Numbered from the stretch's first letter, positions 26,678-34,805 are shown. The stretch: 64,000 nucleotides of DNA from Thermodesulfobacterium sp. TA1 (GCF_008630935.1 NZ_CP043908.1:806001-870000), one strand, 5' to 3'. Notes: generated from the sequence alone by a model not told the origin. Numbers and translations: made by a program.

Positions 26678-27269
26678 TGTCGTGTCATCTTTTATTCCTA
26701 ATTTGAGATGTCATGGGGTTATCTATTTTACCCTTTCCTTTCATCAATTATCTCTTTAAACCAAACCTCTCATCTATGAAGAGAAGAATCCTTCTGAACA
26801 AGCATCCCTGCTTTGGGCATCCTTCTCCGTCTCCTATATACCTTCCTTTTTTTCTTGGTTCATGTAGTCCTTCTTCTATTATCAGAAGCTTCCTTAGGCT
26901 TTTGTAGATAAGATTAATACCATAGTTCTCTATAAGTTTGTCTCTAAAGTGAAGCACATTGAAGTCAAAGTAGTATTTTTGTGTTAGGGAGATGATGGTA
27001 TTTCTTAGTTCTGGTGTGATTTTAAGGTTAGGAGGTTTTTTGGGCTTTGTTCTTTGAAGTCCAAGGAGACCGAGGTTTTTAAGTTTTTCTTTGAGCCTGA
27101 GTGTATGTCTATAGCTTAAGCCGAGGGCTAAGGAAGCTTCTTTAAAGGTGGGTTTACCTGATAAGGCATAAGAGAGGATTTTAGTTCTATTGGTTTTATA
27201 GGAGGTCATTTTAATGATGTGACATTTTAAAATAGGAATAAAATGTGACATTTCAAAATAGTAACGACA
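26678..27269 (-). mobile_element. defective ISNCY (IS1202-group) element, right copy
   Basis: About 0.59 kb. The outer end ...TAGTAACGACA at 27269 is identical to the end of the left copy. The inner end lacks the first dozen bases and begins around TGTCATCTTTTATTCC (26683-26698). Same orientation as the left copy. The shared part from about 26795 to 27269 is nearly identical between copies, but this copy has a larger internal deletion. Confidence 0.8.
26748..27209 (-). pseudogene. ISNCY/IS1202-group transposase fragment (frameshifted, deleted)
   Basis: Begins at 27209 with MTSYKTNRTKILSYALSGKP and follows the left copy through LHEPRKK. Here a T-run has seven T where the left copy has eight (near 26847), a one-base deletion that shifts the frame. 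The remainder joins to a short piece of the C-terminal region. It encodes only the DNA-binding half and is not functional. Confidence 0.82.
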
Positions 27270-27308
27270 GATATCTATTTTAGGTGGACAGATATCTATT
27301 TTAGGTGG
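27267..27308 (+). repeat. two tandem 21-bp repeats at the right flank
   Basis: ACA followed by GATATCTATTTTAGGTGG occurs twice head to tail (27267-27287 and 27288-27308). The 18-bp part is also the left-flank repeat at 20853-20870. The ACA matches the IS terminus. The second unit ends one base before the TTGACA of the downstream promoter. Confidence 0.85.
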
Positions 27309-27337
27309 TTGACAAAAATTTTTATCTGTTCTATTTT
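27309..27337 (+). promoter_or_regulatory. candidate promoter for the cytochrome/rnr genes
   Basis: TTGACA (27309-27314) and TATTTT (27332-27337) with a 17-bp spacer, about 35 bp before the ATG of the small cytochrome. The -35 box lies immediately after the tandem 21-bp repeats. Confidence 0.55.
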
Positions 27338-27370
27338 ATAAAAAATAAAAACAATTAAAAGGAAGGATTT

Positions 27371-27652
27371 ATGAAAATAAGATTTTATAATTTTGTTGTA
27401 TTATCTGTACTTCTTTTTGGGGGGATGTTATTAGCTTATTCATCTCAAACCTTGCAGGTTGCGTCTGAAAATTTTAAATGCTTAAAATGTCACAAAGGCA
27501 GTAGAAGCCTTTCTAATATTGTGGTTGAGAAAGATATTAAGACTGCAGAGGATTTGAGATTTTATGTAAGAAAAGGGCCTAAATCAGGACTTCATATAAC
27601 CGTGCCTGAGGCAGATTTAGAAAAAGCCATCCAATATTTAAACCTTAAGTAA
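27371..27652 (+). CDS. small exported monoheme c-type cytochrome
   Basis: 93 aa. A basic start and hydrophobic core (IRFYNFVVLSVLLFGGMLL) form a signal peptide. One heme motif, Cys37-Leu-Lys-Cys40-His41, follows. There is no Met after the heme motif; the only likely second axial ligand is His75 (GLHITVP). So it is probably bis-His or five-coordinate rather than a standard His-Met cytochrome c. GGAAGG precedes the ATG. Role in electron transfer is inferred; the partner is unknown. The rnr ATG begins 5 bp after its stop. Confidence 0.78.
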   Translation: MKIRFYNFVVLSVLLFGGMLLAYSSQTLQVASENFKCLKCHKGSRSLSNIVVEKDIKTAEDLRFYVRKGPKSGLHITVPEADLEKAIQYLNLK

Positions 27653-27657
27653 TCTAA

Positions 27658-29805
27658 ATGCCGTCAAAAAAGAAAAAAAGACCTTTTACTAAGAAAAAAA
27701 ACAGTCGCAGACCTGTTAAGAAAGATGACCTTCACCAAAAAATCTTCGATGTTTTAAAATCAGCCAACAAACCTCTTTTATTAAGAGAGATATATCATCG
27801 TTTAAATCTTTCTAAGGAAAAGAGGGCTGAGGTTAAAGAGATTTTAAATCTTTTAGAATCTCAAGGAAAGGTTCTTAAAATAAAGAAAAGAAAATATAGC
27901 CTTCCAGAACAAGTTTCTATTGTAAAAGGAAGACTAAAAGTTCATCCCGACGGTTATGGTTTTGTAGAAACTGAAAAAGGATGGGTTTTTATTCCACCAA
28001 GGTTTATAGGGAAGGCTTTAGATGGAGATATAGTGTTAGTAAGAATAGATAGAGTAATTTCAAAGGGACCAGAGGGTAGAATTCTTGAGGTTGTGGAAAG
28101 AAAAAGAAAAAATTTAGTAGGCTACTTAGTAAAAAGAAAAAAGGCTTATTTTGTAGAACCAGAAGACCCAAGGATTCCTTTTGAGATTTATATACCTAAA
28201 AAAAAGCTTAATAAAGCCAAAGAAGGTAATTTAGTAGTAACTAAGATAATTCAACCTACTTCAGAATACGGATTCCCTGTAGGTGAAATAATCAAAGATT
28301 TAGGAGACCCGCTTAAACTTGAATCTCATACCTGGGCTGTAATATATGCTTATGACCTTCCTCATCAGTGGTCTGAAGAATTGATCTCTGAATTAAAACT
28401 ATTACCAGAAGAAGTAAGAGAGGAGGATAAAAAAGGAAGAAAAGACTTAACCCACATCCCTTTAGTTACCATAGACGGTGAAAATGCAAGAGATTTTGAC
28501 GATGCGGTTTGTGTTAAAAAAACTTCAAAAGGATATAAACTTTGGGTAGCGATAGCCGATGTAGCCCATTATGTGAAAAAAAATTCATTTTTAGACCAGG
28601 AAGCCTATCTCAGAGGGACCAGCGTTTATTTCCCAACGATGGTGGTTCCGATGTTTCATGAAAAACTTTCTAATCATCTCTGTAGTTTAAATCCGAAAGT
28701 AGATAGATTAGCTATGGTAGTAGAGATAGATTTTAGCCCTGAAGGAGAGATGATTAACCAGAAGTTTTATGAAGGGATTATCAATTCTCATGCGCGCTTA
28801 ACCTATACAGAAGTTAAACAGATGTTGGTTGATCGCGATAAGGAAGTTATCAAAAAATACCAAGACCTTTATCCTATGCTTGATACAGCAGCTGAACTTG
28901 CTTGCATTTTAAGAGAAAAAAGATTAAAACGTGGAAGTTTAGATTTTGATTTGCCAGAGCCTGAGATTATAGTTAACATAAAAGGAGAGATAGAAAATAT
29001 AGTAAAACGGGAGCGTAATTTAGCTCATATGTTGATAGAAGACTTTATGATAGCAGCTAATGAAGCGGTAGCAGAATATTTAACTAAAAAAGATTATCCC
29101 TTTTTATACCGAGTACATGAATCCCCTGATATCAATAAATTAAAGCAACTTTCTGAGATTTTTCTTAATTATGGAATAGAGGTTACCTTTCCTGAAGAAA
29201 TAACCCCTCAATTTTTCCAAGAATTGATCTCTCAGTTTAGCGGCAAAACATATGCGCCTCTGTTTAACCACTTATTGCTAAGATCTTTAAAACAGGCTAA
29301 ATATACACCTGAGAACATAGGACATTTTGGTTTGGCTTCAACCTGTTATTGTCATTTTACTTCTCCAATAAGAAGGTATCCTGATTTGGTGGTTCATAGA
29401 ACTTTAAAAGCTGCTTTAAAAAGAAGAAAACCAGTTTATAAAGAAGAAGACTTAGAAAAAATGGGTAAGCATCTTTCTGAACGCGAAAGAACGGCTGAAG
29501 AAGCAGAAAGAGAAGTTTTAAAAAGGTTTCAAGCCTTTTTTATGAAAGATAAGATAGGAATGGAGTTTCAAGGTATCATTACCGGGGTCACTGCTTTTGG
29601 TTTTTTTGTAGACTTGATAGAGTATATGGTAACCGGGGTAGTGAGGCTTATAGATCTTTCAGACGATTTTTATGTTTTAGACGATAAAGGTATTGCTTTA
29701 AGAGGACAAAAAACAGGTAAAACTTTTCAAATAGGTCAAACGGTAAGAGTAAAAGTAAAAGAGGTAGATTTAAGAAGGTTTTACATCAATTTTTTGCTTG
29801 CTTAG
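27658..29805 (+). CDS. rnr: ribonuclease R
   Basis: 3'-5' exoribonuclease of the RNase II family that degrades structured RNA. 715 aa: basic N-terminus, helix-turn-helix (LREIYHRLNLSKEKRAEVKE), cold-shock domains (about 95-215), the RNB catalytic domain with GENARDFDDAVCV and LWVAIADVAHYV, and a C-terminal S1 domain (MEFQGIITGVTAFGFFVDL). The RNB and C-terminal S1 parts, including the catalytic Asp cluster, are complete. The stop codon lies inside a strong terminator-like hairpin. Confidence 0.95.
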   Translation: MPSKKKKRPFTKKKNSRRPVKKDDLHQKIFDVLKSANKPLLLREIYHRLNLSKEKRAEVKEILNLLESQGKVLKIKKRKYSLPEQVSIVKGRLKVHPDGYGFVETEKGWVFIPPRFIGKALDGDIVLVRIDRVISKGPEGRILEVVERKRKNLVGYLVKRKKAYFVEPEDPRIPFEIYIPKKKLNKAKEGNLVVTKIIQPTSEYGFPVGEIIKDLGDPLKLESHTWAVIYAYDLPHQWSEELISELKLLPEEVREEDKKGRKDLTHIPLVTIDGENARDFDDAVCVKKTSKGYKLWVAIADVAHYVKKNSFLDQEAYLRGTSVYFPTMVVPMFHEKLSNHLCSLNPKVDRLAMVVEIDFSPEGEMINQKFYEGIINSHARLTYTEVKQMLVDRDKEVIKKYQDLYPMLDTAAELACILREKRLKRGSLDFDLPEPEIIVNIKGEIENIVKRERNLAHMLIEDFMIAANEAVAEYLTKKDYPFLYRVHESPDINKLKQLSEIFLNYGIEVTFPEEITPQFFQELISQFSGKTYAPLFNHLLLRSLKQAKYTPENIGHFGLASTCYCHFTSPIRRYPDLVVHRTLKAALKRRKPVYKEEDLEKMGKHLSERERTAEEAEREVLKRFQAFFMKDKIGMEFQGIITGVTAFGFFVDLIEYMVTGVVRLIDLSDDFYVLDDKGIALRGQKTGKTFQIGQTVRVKVKEVDLRRFYINFLLA

Positions 29806-29830
29806 AGGAAAGCCCCCTAAGCAAGCAAAA
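29792..29830. terminator. perfect 14-bp hairpin between convergent genes
   Basis: TTTTGCTTGCTTAG (29792-29805) and its exact complement CTAAGCAAGCAAAA (29817-29830) flank an 11-nt loop. The left arm includes the rnr stop codon. The acyl-CoA synthetase gene converges, ending at 29843. A bidirectional terminator is the natural reading, though no long U tract follows on either strand. Confidence 0.7.
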
Positions 29831-29842
29831 GCATTAAATCTT

Positions 29843-31459
29843 TTATTTAGGCCAAAGTCCAAACTCTTTTAATTTTAGCTCTTTTCTTTTAATCTTTCCG
29901 CTAACTGTTTTAGGAAGTGCTTCTACAAACTCAATCTTACGAGGATATTTATAAGGTGCTGTTTCTGTTTTGACAAAGTTTTGCAATTCTTTTACCAGTT
30001 CAGGAGAAGGCTGAAAGCCATCTTTTAGTACGATAAAGGCTTTTACCACCTCTCCTCTTATCTCATCAGGACTTGCTACCACAGCAGATTCTTTAACCGC
30101 AGGATGTTTGATTAGCACGCTTTCTACTTCAAAAGGAGAAATCCTATAACCTGAACTGATGATAATATCATCTTCTCTTCCTAAAAACCAAAAATAACCA
30201 TCCTCATCTTTATAGCCTCGGTCTCTGGTAAAATACCAATCTCCTTTAAAAGCCGCCGCCATTTCTTTTTCATCACCTATGTATTCTTTAAAAAGACCGA
30301 CCGGTCTTTCAGGAACAACTTTAATAGCTATATTTCCTTCTTCATAAGGTTTTAAAGGTTTGCCGTTATCATCTATGATTTCTACGTGAAATCCTGGAGC
30401 AGGAAGTCCTATAGCACCTTTACGCATAGGTATAAAAGGAAACATAGCTATAGTATTTACTGTTTCAGTCTGGCCATATCCGTTATAGATATACTTGCCA
30501 GTAACTTCTTTCCATATATCGATTACTTCAGGGTTTAAAGGTTCCCCAGCTGAGACAAAATGGTTAACCGTAGGAAAAGAAAGGTCTTTTAAAGGGACTT
30601 CTTTGATTAACATCCTATAAACCGTAGGAGGAGCACAAAGAGAGGTTACCTCAAAATTTTTCAAGGTTTCTATCATCACATCCGGCGTAAACTTTTTACC
30701 TCTTCTTCTTACAAAAATGGTTGCTCCCATGTTCCAAGGGCCAAAAAGACTTGACCATGCAGCCTTAGCCCAACCTGTATCTGAGAGGTTCCAATGGATT
30801 ACTCCAGGCTTTAGATTTAACCAGAACTTTCCGGTTATAAGATGGGCTAAGGGATAGGAGACTTGGTTATGCCTAACCATCTTAGGAGGACCTGTAGTTC
30901 CTGAGGTAAAAAAGATGATAGCCGTATCCTCTGAAAAGGTTCTTTCTCCTATAAAAGGATCAGCGTTTAAAAGTTCTCTATATTTTTCCCAACCTGAGAC
31001 TTCATCAAGGTTGATAAGAATAGCCTTTGAGTTGGTAAGGTTTACCGCTTCCTCTACTTTTTTGGCGTTTTCTTCATCAGAAATGATGGCTTTAATGTTT
31101 AAGGCTTTTAATCTGTATTCCAAATCTTTAACCGTTAACATTACCGTAGAAGGCACGATAACCGCGTTTAACCTCATTATCGCTAAAACAGAAACCCACC
31201 ATTCATACCTGTTGGGTAAAAACATCAAAACGTTGTCTCCTTTACCTATTCCTAATTTTCTTAAACCTCCTGCTAACTTGCTTGAAAGGATGGTAAGGTC
31301 TTCAAAGGTAAACTTTTTAACTTCTTTACCATCTGTCCAAATTAAAGCAGGAAGGTTGCCCCACTTATCAAAAACATCTAAAGGAAAAGAAAACTTATCT
31401 GGAACTTCTAGGCTAAAGGTACGAACTACCTCATAATAATATTGCAGATCTTTTTCCAT
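29843..31459 (-). CDS. AMP-forming acyl-CoA synthetase
   Basis: ANL-superfamily ligase activating a carboxylic acid to its acyl-CoA through an acyl-AMP, 538 aa. Seen: the P-loop-like IIFFTSGTTGPPKMVRHNQV, YNGYGQTET, RDRGYKDEDGYFWFLGREDD (hinge) and the catalytic Lys near PKTVSGKIKRKELK. The pattern is like medium-chain or acetyl/benzoyl-type synthetases of the ACSM group; chain length preference is not predictable. A single gene between convergent rnr and co-directional nikR. Confidence 0.9.
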   Translation of the reverse strand: MEKDLQYYYEVVRTFSLEVPDKFSFPLDVFDKWGNLPALIWTDGKEVKKFTFEDLTILSSKLAGGLRKLGIGKGDNVLMFLPNRYEWWVSVLAIMRLNAVIVPSTVMLTVKDLEYRLKALNIKAIISDEENAKKVEEAVNLTNSKAILINLDEVSGWEKYRELLNADPFIGERTFSEDTAIIFFTSGTTGPPKMVRHNQVSYPLAHLITGKFWLNLKPGVIHWNLSDTGWAKAAWSSLFGPWNMGATIFVRRRGKKFTPDVMIETLKNFEVTSLCAPPTVYRMLIKEVPLKDLSFPTVNHFVSAGEPLNPEVIDIWKEVTGKYIYNGYGQTETVNTIAMFPFIPMRKGAIGLPAPGFHVEIIDDNGKPLKPYEEGNIAIKVVPERPVGLFKEYIGDEKEMAAAFKGDWYFTRDRGYKDEDGYFWFLGREDDIIISSGYRISPFEVESVLIKHPAVKESAVVASPDEIRGEVVKAFIVLKDGFQPSPELVKELQNFVKTETAPYKYPRKIEFVEALPKTVSGKIKRKELKLKEFGLWPK

Positions 31460-31576
31460 AAAATACCCCCGTCTAAAGAATAAAATAATTAGAAATTTCT
31501 AAAAAGAAGAGAATATACAAAGATCACTCAAAAGGCAATAACTAAAATAAAATTTTCACAAAACGGGGAGGAAAGA

Positions 31577-31999
31577 TTAAGAAGGGATACTTTTTCCCAA
31601 AGTAGTCAAAGCAACGTTTAGGTGTAACACTCCTTTTTGAGCTTGAATCTTATCGGCTAAATCTTTAATTTCATTAGCTTTGCCTTTGACTAAGATTATT
31701 TCTAAACATCTATTGTGGTCTACATGAAGATGTTGAGTAGTAATAATCCTATCGTAATAGTCGTGTTGTATTTCTACCAGTCTATCGGTAAGTTCTCTTT
31801 TATGATGGTCATAAAGATAGGTAATAACCCCTACTACATCTTCCTTAGATTCTCTCCATTCTTCCTCTACCAACTTTTGACGTATAAGGTCTCTAATTGC
31901 CTCTGAACGGTTGGCATAATGCTTACGATCTATATAATCATCAAAGGCTTTCAATAACTCTTTAGGAATAGAAATTCCAAAACGTGCTAATTCTTCCAT
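31577..31999 (-). CDS. nikR: nickel-responsive regulator NikR
   Basis: Ribbon-helix-helix repressor with a C-terminal ACT-like nickel-binding domain, 140 aa. N-terminal RFGISIPKELLKAFDDYIDR and RSEAIRDLIRQKL form the DNA-binding arm. The nickel site HLHVDHNRCLEIIL contains the conserved His and Cys ligands, with another His in the YDHHKRE/QHDYYDR region. It usually represses nickel uptake genes; none are nearby. I found no NikR palindrome in its upstream region (32000-32297). Confidence 0.93.
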   Translation of the reverse strand: MEELARFGISIPKELLKAFDDYIDRKHYANRSEAIRDLIRQKLVEEEWRESKEDVVGVITYLYDHHKRELTDRLVEIQHDYYDRIITTQHLHVDHNRCLEIILVKGKANEIKDLADKIQAQKGVLHLNVALTTLGKSIPS

Positions 32000-32297
32000 G
32001 CTATCCCCCTTTTATAAAATTTATTTAACTTTATTTCTAAAATTGATCCGCAACCGTAATAAATTTATATTAACAAAAAACCAAAAATTTGTAAAGATAT
32101 TATTAGAGAATTTTAAGAAATAAAAACTATAAAGGCTTTTTATACTACATTTTACTGAAAAAGTACTTCGAACTCTTGAGTAAACTGTTTCTGGGATACC
32201 CTCTATAAACCATTTAAAATTTCGTCTGTACAAAGCCTTGTTAAACCATTTAACGGTGATAAATTTTTGATAGTAACCACTAAAGCGAAAAGTATTT

Positions 32298-33107
32298 ATG
32301 TTTCTCGGTTTGAAAAAAGAAGTCTGGAAAGAAACTTTCAGGTTCATTCAAGCCAGAAAAAAGCCAACCGGTGGCTTTGGAGCAACTCCACTTCTTCCTT
32401 CTACAGTAGAAGATACCTATTATGCCTTATCGGGAATGGAAGTTCTTAAAAAAATTGATCCAAATTTAAAATATAATCCCTCTAAAGATCACGCCTTAAA
32501 AGTTTGGATAAAGAAAAACATAGAACATGCTATAAAATTTGGTTTTTCCGCAAAAACACTCTTTTATTTAACTAACATTACCCTTAAAACCTTGGTTAAA
32601 CCTCCTAACCGATTTTTAGAATTTTTAGAAGATTGGTGTACTAATTTTCTCAGAGAAAGGTTGAGTGATTTAGAACAGATTTTTTATGGTGTTAAGATAG
32701 CTAAAAGTTTAAATTGGTTAAATTTAGATATAAGTTGTTCTGTAGAAATTAGGAATGAAAACGTAAAAGAGGTTTATCAGCTTCTTTGGTTGCAAAAAGA
32801 GGGTGGTCTTAAATTCTCTTTTTCTGAGTCTAAACTTTTAGGTTGGCTTAAGGCATGTTATAATCCAGACGGAGGTTATGGTTTTTATCCTGAAACTACT
32901 TCTTATATAGAGAACACATTTTATGCGTTAAACTCTTACTTTTTTTTAAAAATTAAGCCTAAAAACATAAACAAAACTCAAGCGTTTATCGTAAGTTGTT
33001 ATGTAGGAAAAGGTGGTTTTGCAAGAAAACCAGGGGGAACTGCCTTTCTTGAAGCTACCTATTATGCGTTAGAATGTTTTAAATTGATAACTCTCTTGAC
33101 ATTATAA
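32298..33107 (+). CDS. terpene-cyclase/prenyltransferase-like repeat protein
   Basis: 269 aa, built of alpha-alpha barrel repeats like those of squalene cyclases and protein prenyltransferases. Three copies share a pattern: GGFGATPLLPSTVEDTYYAL (25-44), GGYGFYPETTSYIENTFYAL and GGFARKPGGTAFLEATYYAL near the C-terminus. It is much shorter than a full cyclase (about 600 aa) and I do not see the DxDD cyclase motif. No signal peptide. The function is unknown; it stands alone upstream of the fluoride riboswitch, whose promoter overlaps its last codons. The start lacks a strong ribosome site. Confidence 0.72.
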   Translation: MFLGLKKEVWKETFRFIQARKKPTGGFGATPLLPSTVEDTYYALSGMEVLKKIDPNLKYNPSKDHALKVWIKKNIEHAIKFGFSAKTLFYLTNITLKTLVKPPNRFLEFLEDWCTNFLRERLSDLEQIFYGVKIAKSLNWLNLDISCSVEIRNENVKEVYQLLWLQKEGGLKFSFSESKLLGWLKACYNPDGGYGFYPETTSYIENTFYALNSYFFLKIKPKNINKTQAFIVSCYVGKGGFARKPGGTAFLEATYYALECFKLITLLTL

Positions 33108-33123
33108 AAAATTTTTTTATACT
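33096..33123 (+). promoter_or_regulatory. promoter of the fluoride-riboswitch operon
   Basis: TTGACA (33096-33101) and TATACT (33118-33123) with a 16-bp spacer. The -35 box lies inside the 3' end of the preceding gene. Transcription would start near 33130, a few bases before the aptamer. Confidence 0.75.
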
Positions 33124-33136
33124 TTACCCTTAATTT

Positions 33137-33225
33137 CGGGGATGGCGTCCCCCGTTAATCGCCTCTAAACTTCGCAGAGGCTGATGACGCCTACCTCTTT
33201 AAAAGTTTTTGTAAAGGAGGTAGGC
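33137..33225 (+). ncRNA. fluoride (crcB) riboswitch with RBS-sequestering platform
   Basis: The aptamer reads GGGGATGGCGTCCCC, GTTAATCGCCTC, a short hairpin, then GGCTGATGACGCCTACCTC. These match the crcB motif: GATGGnGTnCnCC near the 5' end, a central hairpin, and CTGATGnCnCCTAC at the 3' end. GCCTACCTC (33189-33197) is exactly complementary to GAGGTAGGC (33217-33225), which contains the ribosome site of the next gene. That gives a translational switch: ligand-free pairing hides the Shine-Dalgarno, and fluoride binding holds CCTAC in the aptamer. Confidence 0.88.
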
Positions 33226-33226
33226 G

Positions 33227-34372
33227 ATGGATCAACTTTGGTATCAAGCAACCATCTGGTTTTTCTTAGCCTTTATCGCAAGTCTTATTTCCTTTAGATT
33301 AGCCATTTCTGCTGCTTTAATAGAACTTATCGTTGGTATTATAGCAGGAAATACTATACATCCTGAAGTAACTCCTTGGGTTAACTTCTTAGCCAGTTTT
33401 GGGGCGGTAATTTTAACCTTTTTAGCTGGAGCGGAGTTAGAGACAGAGGTTATCAAAAACTACTGGAAAGAAGCCGTTGTTTTGGGTCTTGTTGGTTTTT
33501 TTGCTCCATTCTTTGGAGCTTGGGCGATAAGTCAGTTTGTGCTTGGTTGGGGGATAAAGCAGGCCCAACTTGCAGGGATTGCCCTTTCTACTACCTCGGT
33601 AGCGGTGGTATACGCGGTAATGGTGGAGACAGGGCTTAATGAAAAACCTCTGGGTAAACTTATTTTGGCTGCTTGTTTTGTAAATGACCTTGGTACGGTT
33701 ATCGCCTTAGGGTTGCTTTTTACAAAATTAGGGGCTATCTTCTGGCTCTTTGTGGTAATAACCTTAGGGGTACTTTTTATCCTTCCATTTATTACCAAAA
33801 GGTACTTTGCTTATGTAAAAAACCATCCCAGCGAACCCGAGGTTAAATTTATCTTTGTGGTTCTTTGTATTTTGGGTTTTCTCGCCAGTAAGGCAGGGAG
33901 TGAGGCGGTATTGCCAGCTTATTTAGTAGGGGCAGTGCTTGCCAATCTTTTTCTAAAAAACAGAGAGCTGGTAAAAAGGATGAGGGCTTCCACGATCGCC
34001 CTTTTAACCCCTTTTTATTTTTTAAAGGCAGGAAGTTTAGTAGACCTGAAGGCTGTTTGGGAGGGGTTAGGAATTCTTACTGTGCTTCTTTTGGCTAAGG
34101 TTGTCTCTAAGTTTTTAGGACTTTATCCTACAGGAATGGTTTTTAAGTTTCCTTTTAGGTTAAACATGTATAATACCCTTCTTATGAGTACAGGTCTTAC
34201 TTTTGGGACGATTTCAGCCCTTTATGGTCTTAGAAACGGTATCATAGATAAAAATCAGTATTCTTTACTTGTTGTAGCGGTTATTCTTTCTGCCATCATC
34301 CCCACCTTTATTGCTCAAAAGTTTTTCTATCCGAGAAAAAGGGAAATGGACATGAAGTTTAAAAACAAATAA
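33227..34372 (+). CDS. fluoride-regulated CPA-family cation/proton antiporter
   Basis: 381-aa membrane protein with about 12 hydrophobic helices, of the monovalent cation:proton antiporter (Kef/NapA/NhaP-like) superfamily. Seen: LAGAELETEVIKNYWKEA, the unwound-helix segment ALSTTSVAVVYAVMVETGL, and the ion-site Asn-Asp in CFVNDLGTVIALGLLF. There is no C-terminal RCK domain. It is the first gene under a fluoride riboswitch, so it likely helps survive fluoride, either by exporting it or by handling the H+ or Na+ load. The transported ion is inference. Confidence 0.87.
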   Translation: MDQLWYQATIWFFLAFIASLISFRLAISAALIELIVGIIAGNTIHPEVTPWVNFLASFGAVILTFLAGAELETEVIKNYWKEAVVLGLVGFFAPFFGAWAISQFVLGWGIKQAQLAGIALSTTSVAVVYAVMVETGLNEKPLGKLILAACFVNDLGTVIALGLLFTKLGAIFWLFVVITLGVLFILPFITKRYFAYVKNHPSEPEVKFIFVVLCILGFLASKAGSEAVLPAYLVGAVLANLFLKNRELVKRMRASTIALLTPFYFLKAGSLVDLKAVWEGLGILTVLLLAKVVSKFLGLYPTGMVFKFPFRLNMYNTLLMSTGLTFGTISALYGLRNGIIDKNQYSLLVVAVILSAIIPTFIAQKFFYPRKREMDMKFKNK

Positions 34373-34385
34373 TATGGAGGCCGAT

Positions 34386-34805
34386 ATGTTTAAGAAAATT
34401 CTTATAGGATATGACGGTTTTGAAGGGTCTTTATTGGCTTTAGAAAAAGGGTTGGTTTTGGCTGAAACTCTTGGGGCTGAAGTTTTAGTTATTTCAGTGG
34501 CTAAGGTGCCTGAATATGCAGAAATGATTTCAGAGGTGGAGGAAGCAAAAGAACAGGCTTTAAAATACTACGGAGAGGTGCTTAAAGATGTAGAAAGGCT
34601 TTCCAAAGATAAAAATATAAAAATAACTTCTATGATAAAATATGGAAAACCAGCCGAGATTATCGTTAACATGGCTGAAGAATCCGGAGTTGATTTAATC
34701 ATTCTTGGTCCCAGTAAATATTCTTATGTAAGAAGAAGGGTTTTAGGAAGTACAGCAGATAAAGTAGTGGAAAGAGCACCCTGTTCGGTGTTGATAATAA
34801 AATAA
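34386..34805 (+). CDS. universal stress protein (UspA family)
   Basis: 139 aa with the Usp fold: KKILIGYDGFEGSLLALEKG at the N-terminus and GPSKYSYVRRRVLGSTADKV then APCSVLIIK at the end. The ATP-binding pattern G-x2-G-x9-G-S/T lacks its second Gly (GPSK), so ATP binding is doubtful. I chose the ATG at 34386, 5 bp after GGAGG, over the ATG at 34374 that overlaps that site. It lies in the fluoride-riboswitch operon, a known partner type for fluoride-responsive antiporters. Confidence 0.87.
   Translation: MFKKILIGYDGFEGSLLALEKGLVLAETLGAEVLVISVAKVPEYAEMISEVEEAKEQALKYYGEVLKDVERLSKDKNIKITSMIKYGKPAEIIVNMAEESGVDLIILGPSKYSYVRRRVLGSTADKVVERAPCSVLIIK

Larger units (their letters stand above)
20871..27269. 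mobile_element. composite-transposon-like island carrying trehalose genes
   Basis: Two defective copies of the same IS, in the same orientation, bracket otsAB-DUF5752-treT plus an IS256 relic. The outer ends are TGTTATTACTA at 20871 and, reversed, TGTCGTTACTA at 27269, both followed inward by a block sharing TTTTATTCC. The 18-bp repeat GATATCTATTTTAGGTGG flanks the unit on both sides. Neither IS alone has matching flanks. The island is about 6.4 kb and both transposases are broken, so it looks immobile now. Rearrangement between independently inserted IS copies remains possible. Confidence 0.72.

Noticed and set aside
27267-27308. Short direct repeats as a CRISPR array.
   Set aside because: Two units with no spacers between them and no cas genes; better explained by the IS target duplication.
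32000-32297. NikR operator in the nikR upstream region.
   Set aside because: I searched by eye for a GTATGA-type inverted repeat and did not find one.
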